From Tychonema sp. LEGE 06208 (lineage in GTDB: Bacteria; Cyanobacteriota; Cyanobacteriia; Cyanobacteriales; Microcoleaceae): a stretch of DNA of 64,000 bases. How positions within the stretch are numbered: the stretch's first letter is position 1; each line of letters starts with the position of its first letter. The stretch spans positions 1 to 64,000 of the forward strand of contig NZ_JADEWT010000011.1 in NCBI RefSeq assembly GCF_015207505.1, written 5' to 3'. The translations under genes and the position numbers were made by a program. Positions 17,139 to 26,037 of this stretch are shown in pieces. A model generated the notes under the pieces. The model worked only from the letters and a program-made list of their open reading frames with translations. It made no database searches and was not told where the DNA came from.

Positions 17139-17528
17139 TTACATTGTATGGTTTACCGTCAGTCTGATATTGGGAAACAGCCTACGAAATTGCTCGATTG
17201 CGTAACAACAGGAATCGCAGGGTTCTCTTTCCGTCCATAGATTTACGTTACCTTGAATCTCTGGTGTTTGAACATATCTCAATGCCACTTCCTCAAGAAG
17301 TTTGTATTCGCTGTCATAGCCTCGTGAATGTCCGGGCGCGACTTCAAAAGTCTTAAATAATGGCTCGTCTGGTAAACCAACTGTGCCGGGACGAGTCGAT
17401 CGACCGCTGACGGCTATCAATTCCTCACTATCATTCCCAATCTGAAAGTCTGCAACAGCAATGTTTTTGTAGGCTGACACTCCTAGCTCTTCCCGTATTA
17501 TATCGATACGAGTTATCCGTTCTGGCAT
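17139..17528 (-). CDS. Stand-alone nucleic-acid/nucleotide deaminase toxin domain
   Basis: The 129-residue protein matches the C-terminal deaminase domains of polymorphic toxins (BURPS668_1122-like). The first zinc-site motif is D72-S-E74 in GYDSEYKLLEEVA, and the second is PCDSC (103-107), in the context NLWTEREPCDSCCYAIEQF; LFPNIRLTVNH closes the domain. Such domains deaminate bases in DNA, RNA or nucleotides of the target cell. Here there is no N-terminal delivery module: an in-frame TAA lies nine bases upstream of the ATG. It is either an orphan toxin tip left by recombination or an intracellular toxin. The SUKH gene follows 167 bp downstream. Confidence 0.75.
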   Translation of the reverse strand: MPERITRIDIIREELGVSAYKNIAVADFQIGNDSEELIAVSGRSTRPGTVGLPDEPLFKTFEVAPGHSRGYDSEYKLLEEVALRYVQTPEIQGNVNLWTEREPCDSCCYAIEQFRRLFPNIRLTVNHTM

Positions 17529-17863
17529 AACTTTTTTTTAAATAAAGACAACTATATGGGGTAAAACTTTTCAGTAGCCCCATTTTATTTTAGCAAAGCG
17601 ATCTGGGAAAAAAACTGAAACTAGCAGAATACTTCACCCTAAAAATTAGGGTATCTTCTGCTTCCTAGCCTCTGCCTCCGGTAAAATGAGACTCGAAACA
17701 GCGAAGCAGAGCCTCAAGATATGCGTTACTTTACTTTCGCAGATCGTAGTAACGAGAGTAATGCCATTACGCGACGAAAGAGCAATCCCCAACTCTGGGA
17801 TTGCTCTCTCGTCGCGCAATTACAAATTAGATGATTTAAGGACTAATGACTGCGGACAAATGA
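17529..17863. other. Intergenic region with a long hairpin
   Basis: No gene is seen. ATTACGCGACGAAAGAGCAA at 17766 pairs with TTGCTCTCTCGTCGCGCAAT ending at 17820, giving a stem of about 23 bp with two mismatches around a short loop. It could serve as a transcription end between converging units or be a dispersed palindrome. Confidence 0.6.
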
Positions 17864-18235
17864 CTACTCTTTTCGCTCGACAGTTACAGTCAAATGAGCC
17901 ACAACCGCCCCAACTGCGCCAAGTGCAGCAGCAATTGGAAAGACTACTGAGCCTGCAACGCCACCTACCAATCCCGCCATCAGCGGAATGTCTGCCAAAG
18001 TCCGTCCTTGCGAGTTTTTGATGACGAGGCGGCGCAGTTTTCCTTGCTGAATTAGTTCTTTGACTTTACCAATTAAACTGTCGGCGCTAATCTTAAACTC
18101 TTCTACTCTGACTTTTTCTTCGGTTGCAAATTCTGAGGCGAATAAAGGTGTTTCAACCGTTGGGTTTGCTGTATTGCCTGCCGCTACTGTTTCGTCTTGC
18201 AGAATAGTTACTTGTTGTTCTAGTTGTGAATTCAT
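17864..18235 (-). CDS. DUF4342 protein
   Basis: The 123-residue protein has a variable N-terminus followed by the DUF4342 core: EEKVRVEEFKISADSLIGKV, KELIQQGKLRRLVIKNSQGR, TLADIPLMAGLVGG and a glycine/alanine-rich hydrophobic C-terminus ending VERKE. The C-terminal third probably forms one or two membrane helices. The family is common in cyanobacteria and Firmicutes and has no known function. The gene is monocistronic here. The repeat-rich gap upstream holds its promoter. Confidence 0.8.
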   Translation of the reverse strand: MNSQLEQQVTILQDETVAAGNTANPTVETPLFASEFATEEKVRVEEFKISADSLIGKVKELIQQGKLRRLVIKNSQGRTLADIPLMAGLVGGVAGSVVFPIAAALGAVGAVVAHLTVTVERKE

Positions 18236-18372
18236 TTTTTGTAGGGCGGGCGAACACCAGCCGTTTAATTTCTATACTTCTATCTTGTACGATCGCACTT
18301 GAGTGCGACAGGCAAGAAAACCCTACAATCAACATTCGTACTTTCCACCCCCGCATTTTTACTCAAAACATT

Positions 18373-18523
18373 ATCTCAGTTGACTGTTGACAGTTGACGC
18401 TTGAGGGCGGGCACGCACCATCCACCGCCCCTACCTGTTGACTGTTGACTAATGACTAATGACTAATGACTAATGACTAATAACTAATGACTAATGACTA
18501 ATGACTACTGACTACTGACTAAT
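18373..18523. repeat. Heptamer arrays (TGTTGAC, TGACTAA) around a 32-bp GC-rich element
   Basis: TGTTGAC units are followed by GAGGGCGGGCACGCACCATC and CACCGCCCCTAC (18403-18434), then TGTTGAC units and about twelve TGACTAA units running almost to the glgA stop. The GC-rich element recurs at 45618 and 52634, also inside heptamer arrays. Confidence 0.85.
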
Positions 18524-19999
18524 TCATTTGTGTCGAATTAGCTCGTAAATTTCCACATAGTCTTTAGCTGGATATTTCCACGAATTATCGCAATTCATAC
18601 CTTGAATTACGAGTTTTTCAAATTCATCACGATAGTCATACCACAATCCGATCGCCCGATCGAGCGCCGACTCTAAAGCGTAATAGTCGCTTTGGTAAAA
18701 CACGTAACCGTTGCGCTCTTCGGGGAGATGGCTGGTGCCGTAATCGCGATCGAACACCGTATTCACCAAACCGCCCACACCTCGCACCACAGGAACAGTA
18801 CCGTACCTCAACCCGATCATCTGAGTCAGCCCGCAGGGTTCGTAATTGCTCGGCACCACGATCATATCCGCACCCGCGTAAATTAAGTGCGACAGTTCCT
18901 CATTAAAACCAAGTTCCAAATGGCAGTCTGGATTGTCATTTAAAAACCATTTTTCGTGCTGAAAATGTGCGTTAATTCCTGCTTCCGTCGCCGAACCCAA
19001 AAGCACGAATTGCGCGCCTTTACTCAGAGAATAATAAATTGCGTGGTGGACGAGGTGAACGCCTTTTTGATCGTCCAAACGACCGATAAAGGTAATCATA
19101 GGCTTGTCAGCATCGCGCAATAAAAGCCGATCGCGCAAAGCCTTTTTAGTTTTGGCTTTTCCTGCCAGATCCTTTTCAGTATAGTGATGCGGAATATAGC
19201 GATCGCTCTCAGGATTCCATACATCATAATCAATGCCGTTGAGCACCCCGCGAAACTTATCTTGATATGTATGCAAAGTGTGGCCCAAACCGTAGCCGAA
19301 CTCGCCGAGGTGAGCTTCCCAAGCGTGGTGCGGCGACACCGTGGTGACAAAGTTTGAGTAGACAATGCCCCCTTTCATAAAGTTAATGGCAAAGGGGTTA
19401 AAATTATCTCTGAGGCGATCGTACTGAAAATAATAATCATCTCGATTCAAACCCGTTGCCCGCAAAACCTCGCTACCGCCCATACCTTGATGTTTGAAAT
19501 TGTGAATGGTATAGCAGACTCGCTGATTTTCCATCCAATTGTATTTGTAAACTTCAAACAGCATGACTGGAACCAAACCAGTTTGCCAATCGTGACAGTG
19601 AATCACATCCGGGCGCTTGTTGCTTCTGAGCAAAAATTCCAAAGCAGCTTTGCTGAAAAATGCAAACCGCATATTGTCATCATTGCAACCGTAATAACAG
19701 CCGCGGTTAAAAAAGTTATCTTGCGATCGAGGTTCAATGAAAAAACACAACACCCCGTGCACCCAGCCGCAGTAGACATCGCAAAGGATTTCGCCGTCGT
19801 ACCAGGGCACGGCCAAATCCCGATAGGCCTCGTGCAGCCCCCAAATGTGGTCGTACCTCATGCAGTCGTACTTGGGCAGAATAATCTCGACGCAGTGGCC
19901 GGAATTCTGCAATTCTCGACTCAAACCGTAAACTACGTCGCCCAAACCCCCAGCTTTGATAACGGGGGCGCACTCTGAGGCAATTTGTACGATGTACAT
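18524..19999 (-). CDS. glgA: Glycogen synthase (ADP-glucose type)
   Basis: The 491-residue protein is a GT5 glycogen/starch synthase that transfers glucose from ADP-glucose to growing alpha-1,4-glucan. Motifs are the N-terminal KAGGLGDVV loop (16-24), HCHDWQTGLVP, GGIVYSNFVTTVSPHHAWE, GRLDDQKGVHL and the C-terminal EPCGLTQMIGLRYG nucleotide-sugar site. Length and the opening MYIVQIASECAPVIKAGG fit the GlgA2-type isoform that cyanobacteria carry besides GlgA1. A GH57 enzyme gene at 21015 may belong to the same alpha-glucan metabolism, although two small unrelated genes lie between. The function is secure, the isoform assignment less so. Confidence 0.95.
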   Translation of the reverse strand: MYIVQIASECAPVIKAGGLGDVVYGLSRELQNSGHCVEIILPKYDCMRYDHIWGLHEAYRDLAVPWYDGEILCDVYCGWVHGVLCFFIEPRSQDNFFNRGCYYGCNDDNMRFAFFSKAALEFLLRSNKRPDVIHCHDWQTGLVPVMLFEVYKYNWMENQRVCYTIHNFKHQGMGGSEVLRATGLNRDDYYFQYDRLRDNFNPFAINFMKGGIVYSNFVTTVSPHHAWEAHLGEFGYGLGHTLHTYQDKFRGVLNGIDYDVWNPESDRYIPHHYTEKDLAGKAKTKKALRDRLLLRDADKPMITFIGRLDDQKGVHLVHHAIYYSLSKGAQFVLLGSATEAGINAHFQHEKWFLNDNPDCHLELGFNEELSHLIYAGADMIVVPSNYEPCGLTQMIGLRYGTVPVVRGVGGLVNTVFDRDYGTSHLPEERNGYVFYQSDYYALESALDRAIGLWYDYRDEFEKLVIQGMNCDNSWKYPAKDYVEIYELIRHK

Positions 20000-20273
20000 T
20001 TTTTTTGCTTACTCCTAGATTGAATCCAAAAATATTTTCTTAACTTGACAAAGTATATGATTTCTCGGCTCCTAAGCAAGTCGGCCATTGGGAATACAGG
20101 GAAAATACGCGCCGCGCTGCGAAAGTTGAGGCCGATTCGGTCGATCGCTGGCAATAACCTAACGCGGCAGGATACCATCAAGGCTAAGCTGCAAGCTCTC
20201 CTTCCAAGCACAAATCATCGGTTTAGCCAGTAAAAAATGCAGTAGCTCGATCGCAAATTCCGCAAAACATAAC

Positions 20274-20573
20274 TCATTTTCTCGCATTTGTTAACTCAAT
20301 CTTTTGAGCCAAATCGCCCTTTGTCTCCTCTCGTTCCGAATAGCGATCGAATAACTCACTCAAAGCTTCTTCTCCAGCAATCTCTCCATTACTGAAAAAC
20401 TTCTCTACCTCCACCGAACCATCGCTCAAAAATTCAATTTCCCACCGTTCCCCAGGTACAGCCACAATTACCATCACAGCTTCATCCCGGTGATGGGCTA
20501 AACTGTAATCGATCGCCTGTTTTCCCAGCCTTTGCAAAAACAAAAGTATTCGGTCAAATTCATTACTTTTCAT
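20274..20573 (-). CDS. Hypothetical 99-residue protein, possible immunity partner
   Basis: The protein is small and acidic: NEFDRILLFLQRLGKQAIDY, SLAHHRDEAVMVIVAVPGER, WEIEFLSDGSVEVEKFFSNG, then a charged tail. The compact alpha/beta pattern and the position as the second gene of a pair resemble immunity proteins that follow small toxin domains. It overlaps the 62-residue gene upstream by 4 bp (ATGA), so the two are translationally coupled. I do not recognise the family by name; the immunity role is inferred from context. Confidence 0.6.
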   Translation of the reverse strand: MKSNEFDRILLFLQRLGKQAIDYSLAHHRDEAVMVIVAVPGERWEIEFLSDGSVEVEKFFSNGEIAGEEALSELFDRYSEREETKGDLAQKIELTNARK

Positions 20574-20758
20574 CGATCAAATCTCCGATCGCTCAACAAC
20601 TTGCGAACCATACTAAAACCTAGAATATTATCTTCAACACCCCTTTTAATTTCCTCCCATATCATTTCGCTCAACTCTTCCCAACTTGGCGAATTTGCCG
20701 GAAATTGCGCTTGTTTTATACTACCTTTTTTACCTTTAAGAATCTCAGACACTTTCAT
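20570..20758 (-). CDS. 62-residue protein resembling a polymorphic-toxin tip
   Basis: The sequence runs KGSIKQAQFPANSPSWEELS, then MIWEEIKRGVED and MVRKLLSDRRFDR. The KGSIK...SPSW...WEEI...RKLL-x-D-x-RF pattern reminds me of the C-terminal tips of Rhs/CDI-type toxins (possibly Ntox17-like), but this is from memory and uncertain. It is far shorter than any delivery protein. Coupling by a 4-bp overlap to the 99-residue gene suggests a two-gene toxin/immunity or toxin-antitoxin module. Confidence 0.55.
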   Translation of the reverse strand: MKVSEILKGKKGSIKQAQFPANSPSWEELSEMIWEEIKRGVEDNILGFSMVRKLLSDRRFDR

Positions 20759-21014
20759 GCCTGCAAATTTTTGTGCGATGTTTCTTCCTCCTGATCTTAC
20801 CTAAATTTCTTCAAATAAACGCTCTGATAAAAAACTCCCTGTAACTATTTAACCCCACTGCAACGAATAAGACTCTTTCAGGCTCTTGCACCCAATAGAG
20901 CATATCGGTAATTAATAAACTTATTTTGGGTATGCATATTCTGCTAAAATTAAATTTTACAGCTATTTTAGCAATAGCAGACAGTACAGCTCCACAATTA
21001 CTGAGGAAAGTCTT

Positions 21015-22511
21015 ATGCCTGCGATCGCACAATCTCCCAACCTACCAATTTTAAACGAAATCAACTCAGGATTACCCAATATTTGCGGTTTTGAAGCAGA
21101 AATTAGCGCCGCAGCCCACAGCAACGAACCAGTCTTTCTACCTACCACAAATCTGCGCCTCGAAAATATTCAAGCCGGATTTGCCTGCGCCCTGCATATG
21201 CACCAACCCACAATTCCAGCCGGTGCAAACGGCGAACTAATCTGCAATTTGCAGAATATGTTTGAAAATCCTAACCAAGGAGACAATCACAACGCCGGAG
21301 TCTTTGCTTGGTGTTATTCCCGCATGGGCGAATTCATTCCCCAACTAATTGCCGAAGGCTGCAACCCGCGAATTATGCTCGATTATTCCGGCAATTTATT
21401 GTGGGGATTGCGCCAAATGGGACGCGATGATGTCCTCAACAATCTCAAGCGGATTACCTGCGATCCTCAATACCAACCTTACGTAGAATGGCTGGGGACA
21501 ATGTGGAGTCATGCCGTCATTCCTTCAACTCCAATTCCCGACATTAAACTCCAAATACAAGCATGGCAACATCATTTTGCATCCATTTTTGGCATTGATG
21601 CCCTCAAGCGCGTCAAAGGTTTTTCGCCCCCAGAAATGCACTTTCCCAATCACCCAGATACGCTTTACGAATACATCAAAGCTTTGAAAGAATGCGGCTA
21701 CCGCTGGCTGATGGTGCAGGAACATTCTGTAGAAAATCTCGACGGTTCGGGATTGTCTCAAGACCAAAAATACATTCCCAACCGTTTGCAAGCCCGGAAT
21801 TCTCGCGGCGAAACCATCAGCATTACGGCTTTGATTAAAACCCAAGGTTCCGATACAAAGTTGGTCGGTCAAATGCAGCCGTATTACGAAGCTAAAGTCC
21901 GCCAAAAACAGCAAATTGGCAATGTCACAGTTCCTTCTTTAGTCACTCAGATTGCTGACGGCGAAAATGGCGGCGTGATGATGAATGAATTTCCCAGCGC
22001 TTTTATGAAAGCTTGGCACGAAAACCGGGAAGATGGCGGTGGCAAATCGGGTGTTGTCGGTTTAAATGGGACTGAATATTTGGAGATAATTGAGGCGGCG
22101 GGTGTTAATCCTGATGATTATCCGATTTGTCAGGGAGTCAACCAGCACAAAATCTGGCAGTTAGTCGATGCTGATAGTGCGACGCCGGAAAAGGTCGAAA
22201 GTGCGATCGCCCAACTCAAGCAAACAGACCATAATTTTCATATGGATGGTGCCTCTTGGACTAACGATTTAAGTTGGGTGAAAGGCTACGAAAACGTCTT
22301 GGAACCGATGAATCAACTCAGCGCAGCATTTCACCAAAAGTACGATCGGCTGGTGCAGCAAGATGCCGCCGTTACCAAGCAGTTTGAATACCAACAAGCT
22401 TTGCTTTACAACTTGTTGTTGCAAACAAGTTGTTTCCGCTATTGGGGACAGGGAACTTGGACTGATTATGCGCGGGAACTTTACAACTGCGGCGCTGCTT
22501 TAATGAAGTAG
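21015..22511 (+). CDS. Glycoside hydrolase family 57 protein
   Basis: The 498-residue protein has the GH57 N-terminal signature HMHQP (in ACALHMHQPTIPAG, about 59-72), the usual His-x-x-x-Gln start of the (beta/alpha)7 barrel, followed by MLDYSGNLLWGL, a GFSPPEMHFP stretch that probably holds the nucleophile-side Glu, and GENGGVMMNEFPSAF late in the barrel. GH57 enzymes act on alpha-1,4/1,6-glucans as amylases or branching enzymes. Together with glgA nearby this suggests a role in glycogen metabolism. It has no signal peptide, so it is cytoplasmic. The start at ATG 21015 follows GAGGAAAG. Confidence 0.85.
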   Translation: MPAIAQSPNLPILNEINSGLPNICGFEAEISAAAHSNEPVFLPTTNLRLENIQAGFACALHMHQPTIPAGANGELICNLQNMFENPNQGDNHNAGVFAWCYSRMGEFIPQLIAEGCNPRIMLDYSGNLLWGLRQMGRDDVLNNLKRITCDPQYQPYVEWLGTMWSHAVIPSTPIPDIKLQIQAWQHHFASIFGIDALKRVKGFSPPEMHFPNHPDTLYEYIKALKECGYRWLMVQEHSVENLDGSGLSQDQKYIPNRLQARNSRGETISITALIKTQGSDTKLVGQMQPYYEAKVRQKQQIGNVTVPSLVTQIADGENGGVMMNEFPSAFMKAWHENREDGGGKSGVVGLNGTEYLEIIEAAGVNPDDYPICQGVNQHKIWQLVDADSATPEKVESAIAQLKQTDHNFHMDGASWTNDLSWVKGYENVLEPMNQLSAAFHQKYDRLVQQDAAVTKQFEYQQALLYNLLLQTSCFRYWGQGTWTDYARELYNCGAALMK

Positions 22512-23067
22512 GAAAAGTTCGCAGTTGCGGTGTGGCGAAAAACCCGCAACTGCGAATTTTCCCAAATTTTACAAACAAATAATTCCAGTGCACGCGGATT
22601 TGATATCAACATTCCTGGACGCATGGGGGATCAGAAACCGGGTTTTTTTACAGAAATCCTTGATTGTAACCCGCAGATTCGGTAAAAAACCCGGTTTCTT
22701 TCGTCTGTGTGCGATACGTAAGTCTTGTTACGTAAGTGTTAAATTGACACAATTTCTCTCTTTTGTGAAGATTGTGTAGAGTTAGCTTGTGTACCAGAGT
22801 GCCAATTTCATTTCCAGCAGTCCTCTTGACGCTTTTGACAACAACCGATCCGAAATGCCGGAAGTCAGATTTTTTTATAAAGATTGTGTAAAATTAACTT
22901 GTTTGTAACAGAGAAATCTCTAGTTGATCCTAAGTTTCGGATGCAAGGAGAATTCCAAAAAGTTCCGTATAAACCCTGTATCCAGATCGAATAGTCATGC
23001 TAATTTTAGTCCATCAGTTCAAGTGTTAGTTGTGAACTCATTAATCAGGGAAATCCAAGGCATCGTT
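22512..23067. other. Intergenic region with repeats
   Basis: It carries two inverted ACCCGGTTTCT-type elements (22632 and 22683). It also has two copies of a 25-bp AT-rich segment, AAGATTGTGTAGAGTTAGCT at 22768 and AAGATTGTGTAAAATTAACT at 22880, about 80% identical. They could be duplicated promoter or operator sites for the downstream gene. No gene is seen. Confidence 0.45.
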
Positions 23068-23421
23068 ATGAAATACCGCGAAAAACATTACTGTGATAAA
23101 TTTGACTGTCCTCACCCGCCCAAGCTAGCTTGTAATCAGTTTTGCACCAGTTGTAGTAAAACAATTGGACCTCATCGCAGCAGCGAACTGAAGTCAGAGT
23201 TTGTGCAGGTAACAAAGAAGGAACTTGCTCTTCAAGAACGCTTACCACCTCGTTCAAAGCTGAATTTAACCTACGGTTATCTGCCCAGCAGAGGGCAGAG
23301 TACGCCAGACGATTATTGGTCAAAACCTTCTTATACTTGGCCTGCTCCTGCCCCGAAGCAGAATAATCGTGAGCCTGTGTTGGGATATTACAAATATACA
23401 TCATTACATAAGAATTGCTAA
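23068..23421 (+). CDS. Hypothetical Cys-rich protein
   Basis: With ATG 23068 (AAGG about eight bases before) the protein has 117 residues; the frame is open further upstream but only from a TTG at 22924. The N-terminus carries C-x4-C, C-x3-C and C-x2-C spacing (HYCDKFDCPHPP, ACNQFCTSCSK), which suggests a small zinc ribbon. The rest is Pro-, Tyr- and basic-rich (PPRSKLNLTYGYLPSRG, YWSKPSYTWPAPAP). I do not recognise a family. It may be a cyanobacterial orphan. Confidence 0.5.
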   Translation: MKYREKHYCDKFDCPHPPKLACNQFCTSCSKTIGPHRSSELKSEFVQVTKKELALQERLPPRSKLNLTYGYLPSRGQSTPDDYWSKPSYTWPAPAPKQNNREPVLGYYKYTSLHKNC

Positions 23422-23530
23422 TTAGTTTTTTACTGAATTTGAGATTATTTGTATTAGAACTTACAAAATTGCTTTGACGGCTGTGATAAACTACTTTGCA
23501 ACTTATGAAACACACGAGAAAAGCCGAGAC

Positions 23531-23641
23531 ATGAAATATTTTTTCCTGTTTATGTTGGCTTTAATCCTTTCTGGGGTAATGGCATTAGGCTCTGTTTTAC
23601 CTGGAGTTACCACGCACGAGGATAGGAAAATAGGAGGATAG
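23531..23641 (+). CDS. Short hydrophobic leader-like peptide, 36 residues
   Basis: ATG 23531 opens MKYFFLFMLALILSGVMALG, then SVLPGVTTHEDRKIGG and a TAG. It looks like a signal peptide or single membrane helix. The AGGAGG ribosome-binding site of the next gene lies inside its last codons, so the two are translationally coupled. It might be a true small protein, or the detached signal peptide of the downstream gene after a frameshift. Confidence 0.45.
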   Translation: MKYFFLFMLALILSGVMALGSVLPGVTTHEDRKIGG

Positions 23642-23646
23642 CTGAC

Positions 23647-24321
23647 TTGGATAGAGAAAACACGCCCTCAGTAAGTCCCTACTCTGTTAGTGGCGATCGC
23701 GAAGGTCAAGTTACTGTAACAGATACTGCATCTGGCGAAACGATCCGTACTTTTCAAATGGACCCTGGAGTTGTTGTCAGAGAAACATTTATTTTAGAGG
23801 GAGGCAAAACTGTTGCTGCTTCGCAGAAAGACCATGCTGTTTTCTGGGATTTGACAACAGGCGAAGAAATTCACCGCTTTCCCCAAAGAATTTATGGTTT
23901 TACTCCTGATGAAAGCAAGTTTTTTACTTATGAAGTTCCAGGCAAAGTATGTTTATATTCTTACCCAGATTTAACCTTTGTCTGCCAATTGTCACAGCAC
24001 ATGGGAGGTCTTGAATCTTTTCGTTTTTCGCCAGACGAGCGCTTTTTAGTCATTCGATCTATGACGGGATTTCCCTCAACCGATAAAAATTACCCAAGAA
24101 GAAATCATGTGACGCGAGGGTTTGTATCTACAAAACTGTTCAAGATTCAAGACTGTCAAGAAATTACCGAATTTTCGCGCCTAAATATCCGGGCAATTTG
24201 TGAGTTTTCTGCGGATTCTAGGTATTATGAAATACCGGAAAAATTTATAACCATGCTATCGCCCTTGAAAAAAGGTCGATGGCGATTCGATCTAACAACA
24301 TATCAAATTGAAGAGTTCTAG
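23647..24321 (+). CDS. WD40-like beta-propeller fragment protein
   Basis: The 224-residue protein starts at TTG 23647, nine bases after a perfect AGGAGG; an in-frame TAG at 23623 prevents extension. It has four or five blades of WD40-like character: VTVTDTASGETIRTF, KTVAASQKDHAVFWDLTTGE, VCLYSYPDLTFVCQL and FRFSPDERFLVIRS. No enzymatic domain is seen. With the preceding 36-residue peptide in another frame it could once have been an exported propeller protein. The role is unknown. Confidence 0.55.
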   Translation: MDRENTPSVSPYSVSGDREGQVTVTDTASGETIRTFQMDPGVVVRETFILEGGKTVAASQKDHAVFWDLTTGEEIHRFPQRIYGFTPDESKFFTYEVPGKVCLYSYPDLTFVCQLSQHMGGLESFRFSPDERFLVIRSMTGFPSTDKNYPRRNHVTRGFVSTKLFKIQDCQEITEFSRLNIRAICEFSADSRYYEIPEKFITMLSPLKKGRWRFDLTTYQIEEF

Positions 24322-24360
24322 TTACTAAGTCGTATTATCTTTTCAACAAAGAGAGGAAAA

Positions 24361-26037
24361 ATGAAAGCTTATCAGCAAATTTGGAGTGTTTCCCTAAACG
24401 GAATAGGCATAGCTGTTGTAATTAACAATTTCTAGAGTATACCAGCTCTTGGCGCTACTCTTGGGCCTATTCAGTTTCCCGTCCTCATCAACAATACTCA
24501 AGTCGGTCAAGTTAAAGTTAAAGTTAATGACCAAGATGACCCTTACTTTGATGCACTTGTGGGTGAGTTTGAGGCGACAAGCCAAATCCGAGATTTAGAG
24601 AATCAGTATAAAGTTCGCTTCAATTGGTTTCAGATAATCACGCAGGATAGCGATCCCAAAAATGACTCTAACGGAAACTTACTGACTGCCCCATACATCG
24701 ATCCTCCTAGAAATGGGTATGAGGATCTTTGGGCTGATGATAGACCTTGGTATTTAGATGAATTTTCCCAACCACCTAATGACCCTCGCTTTTGGGATCC
24801 AAGAGGGTTGCTAGACAATAATGTATTCGGCTCGCGACTAAGTTTTGAAGACAGCCCAGGAAATTACATTGGCGAGGAAACAGATTTTGCTACATTTCTC
24901 ATAGCCAGCGATCCCCAAAACAAAATTTATGATTTTTTGGGTGGTTTTGAGTGGTCTAGCAGGGGTGTACCGCAAGGTGAAGAAGGAGCTTCAAAAATAG
25001 TTCGTTTGGAAAATAATGCAATATTTAAAGAAAGCTACAAACAGCAAATATTGAATGAATTTGGATACAGATGGCAGCCGATACTCCACTCCTCTGGCAG
25101 GTACTACACCGATCAACTCGGAGGTGCATTGGGCGGTCAGTTTTGTGGCGGTTTGGGTGGTGTGTTTGATAATGCACTTTGCGGTAGTATAGGAACATCC
25201 CCACCTGGATATAGACCAAACGACGACGGCTCCTTCGGGTCATATCCCTTGGGCTTTTCATTTAATTACTTCGGCCAAAGCTACAACAGTTTCTACATCA
25301 ACAACAACGGCAATATTTCCTTTGGCAGACCAGTTAGTGCATACACGCCGAACCCTCTTCTGACAGAAAATATAGCCCCCCTAATTGCCCCTTACTGGGC
25401 TGATGTAGATACGCGCGGTACAGGTACTGTAGCAGTACGAACAGACATTCCCAACCAACTCATTGTCACCTGGGACAAAGTAGGATATTACTCACAGGAG
25501 ACCGACAAATTAGCTTCTTTCCAGTTAGTGTTGCGCGGTTCCGATTACCCAGTTCCACCTAATGAAGGCAACGTCGGCTTCTTTTACAAAGATGTGCAGT
25601 GGGAAACAGGCTATGCTAGCGGTGGAACGGGTGGATTTGGCGGCACAGCAGCCGGCGTTGGCTTTAGCGATGGACTATCAACTGTCAATCCTGGTGAAAT
25701 TTCGCTCCCATATTCCCAACAAGCAGGTATAAGTGAGTACGTCCGCAACAAGCATTTCTGGTTTAATTATCCCGAAACTGCCACTTGTAGCGGTGCTAGC
25801 GGTGGCGGTGGCTGCGCTCCGGCTCTCGCTAGGAACATTGCCAGCCAGCCTATGCTAATGTCTGGCATCGCTGGTAGCAACGCGCCATCAGCCAAAAATG
25901 CGTCCGGTAAAAACACCGAGGACGACGCACTCTCGGCAGAAGCAGTTCCCGAACCAACTACAGCATTAGGAACTTTATTAGCTCTAGCCGTATTGCCTGT
26001 AATTAAAAGACTCAAAAACAGGAAAAACAAAGAGTAA
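24361..26037 (+). CDS. NIDO-domain PEP-CTERM protein with an in-frame TAG
   Basis: GAGAGGAAAA precedes ATG 24361. The frame reads MKAYQQIWSVSLNGIGIAVV and INNF, meets TAG at 24433-24435, then continues in the same frame SIPALGATLGPIQFPVLINN through 26037. If translation starts afresh the first usable codon is GTG 24559, giving 492 residues without a signal peptide. The body contains a NIDO-like domain (about 220-400 of the 492-residue form; FNYFGQSYNSFYINNNGNIS and APLIAPYWADVDTRGTG) and a PEP-CTERM tail (VPEPTTALGTLLALAV, then basic KRLKNRKNK). PEP-CTERM proteins need export before exosortase sorting, so loss of the signal peptide should inactivate it unless the TAG is read through or is a sequencing error. 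TAATG couples it to the next gene. Confidence 0.75.
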
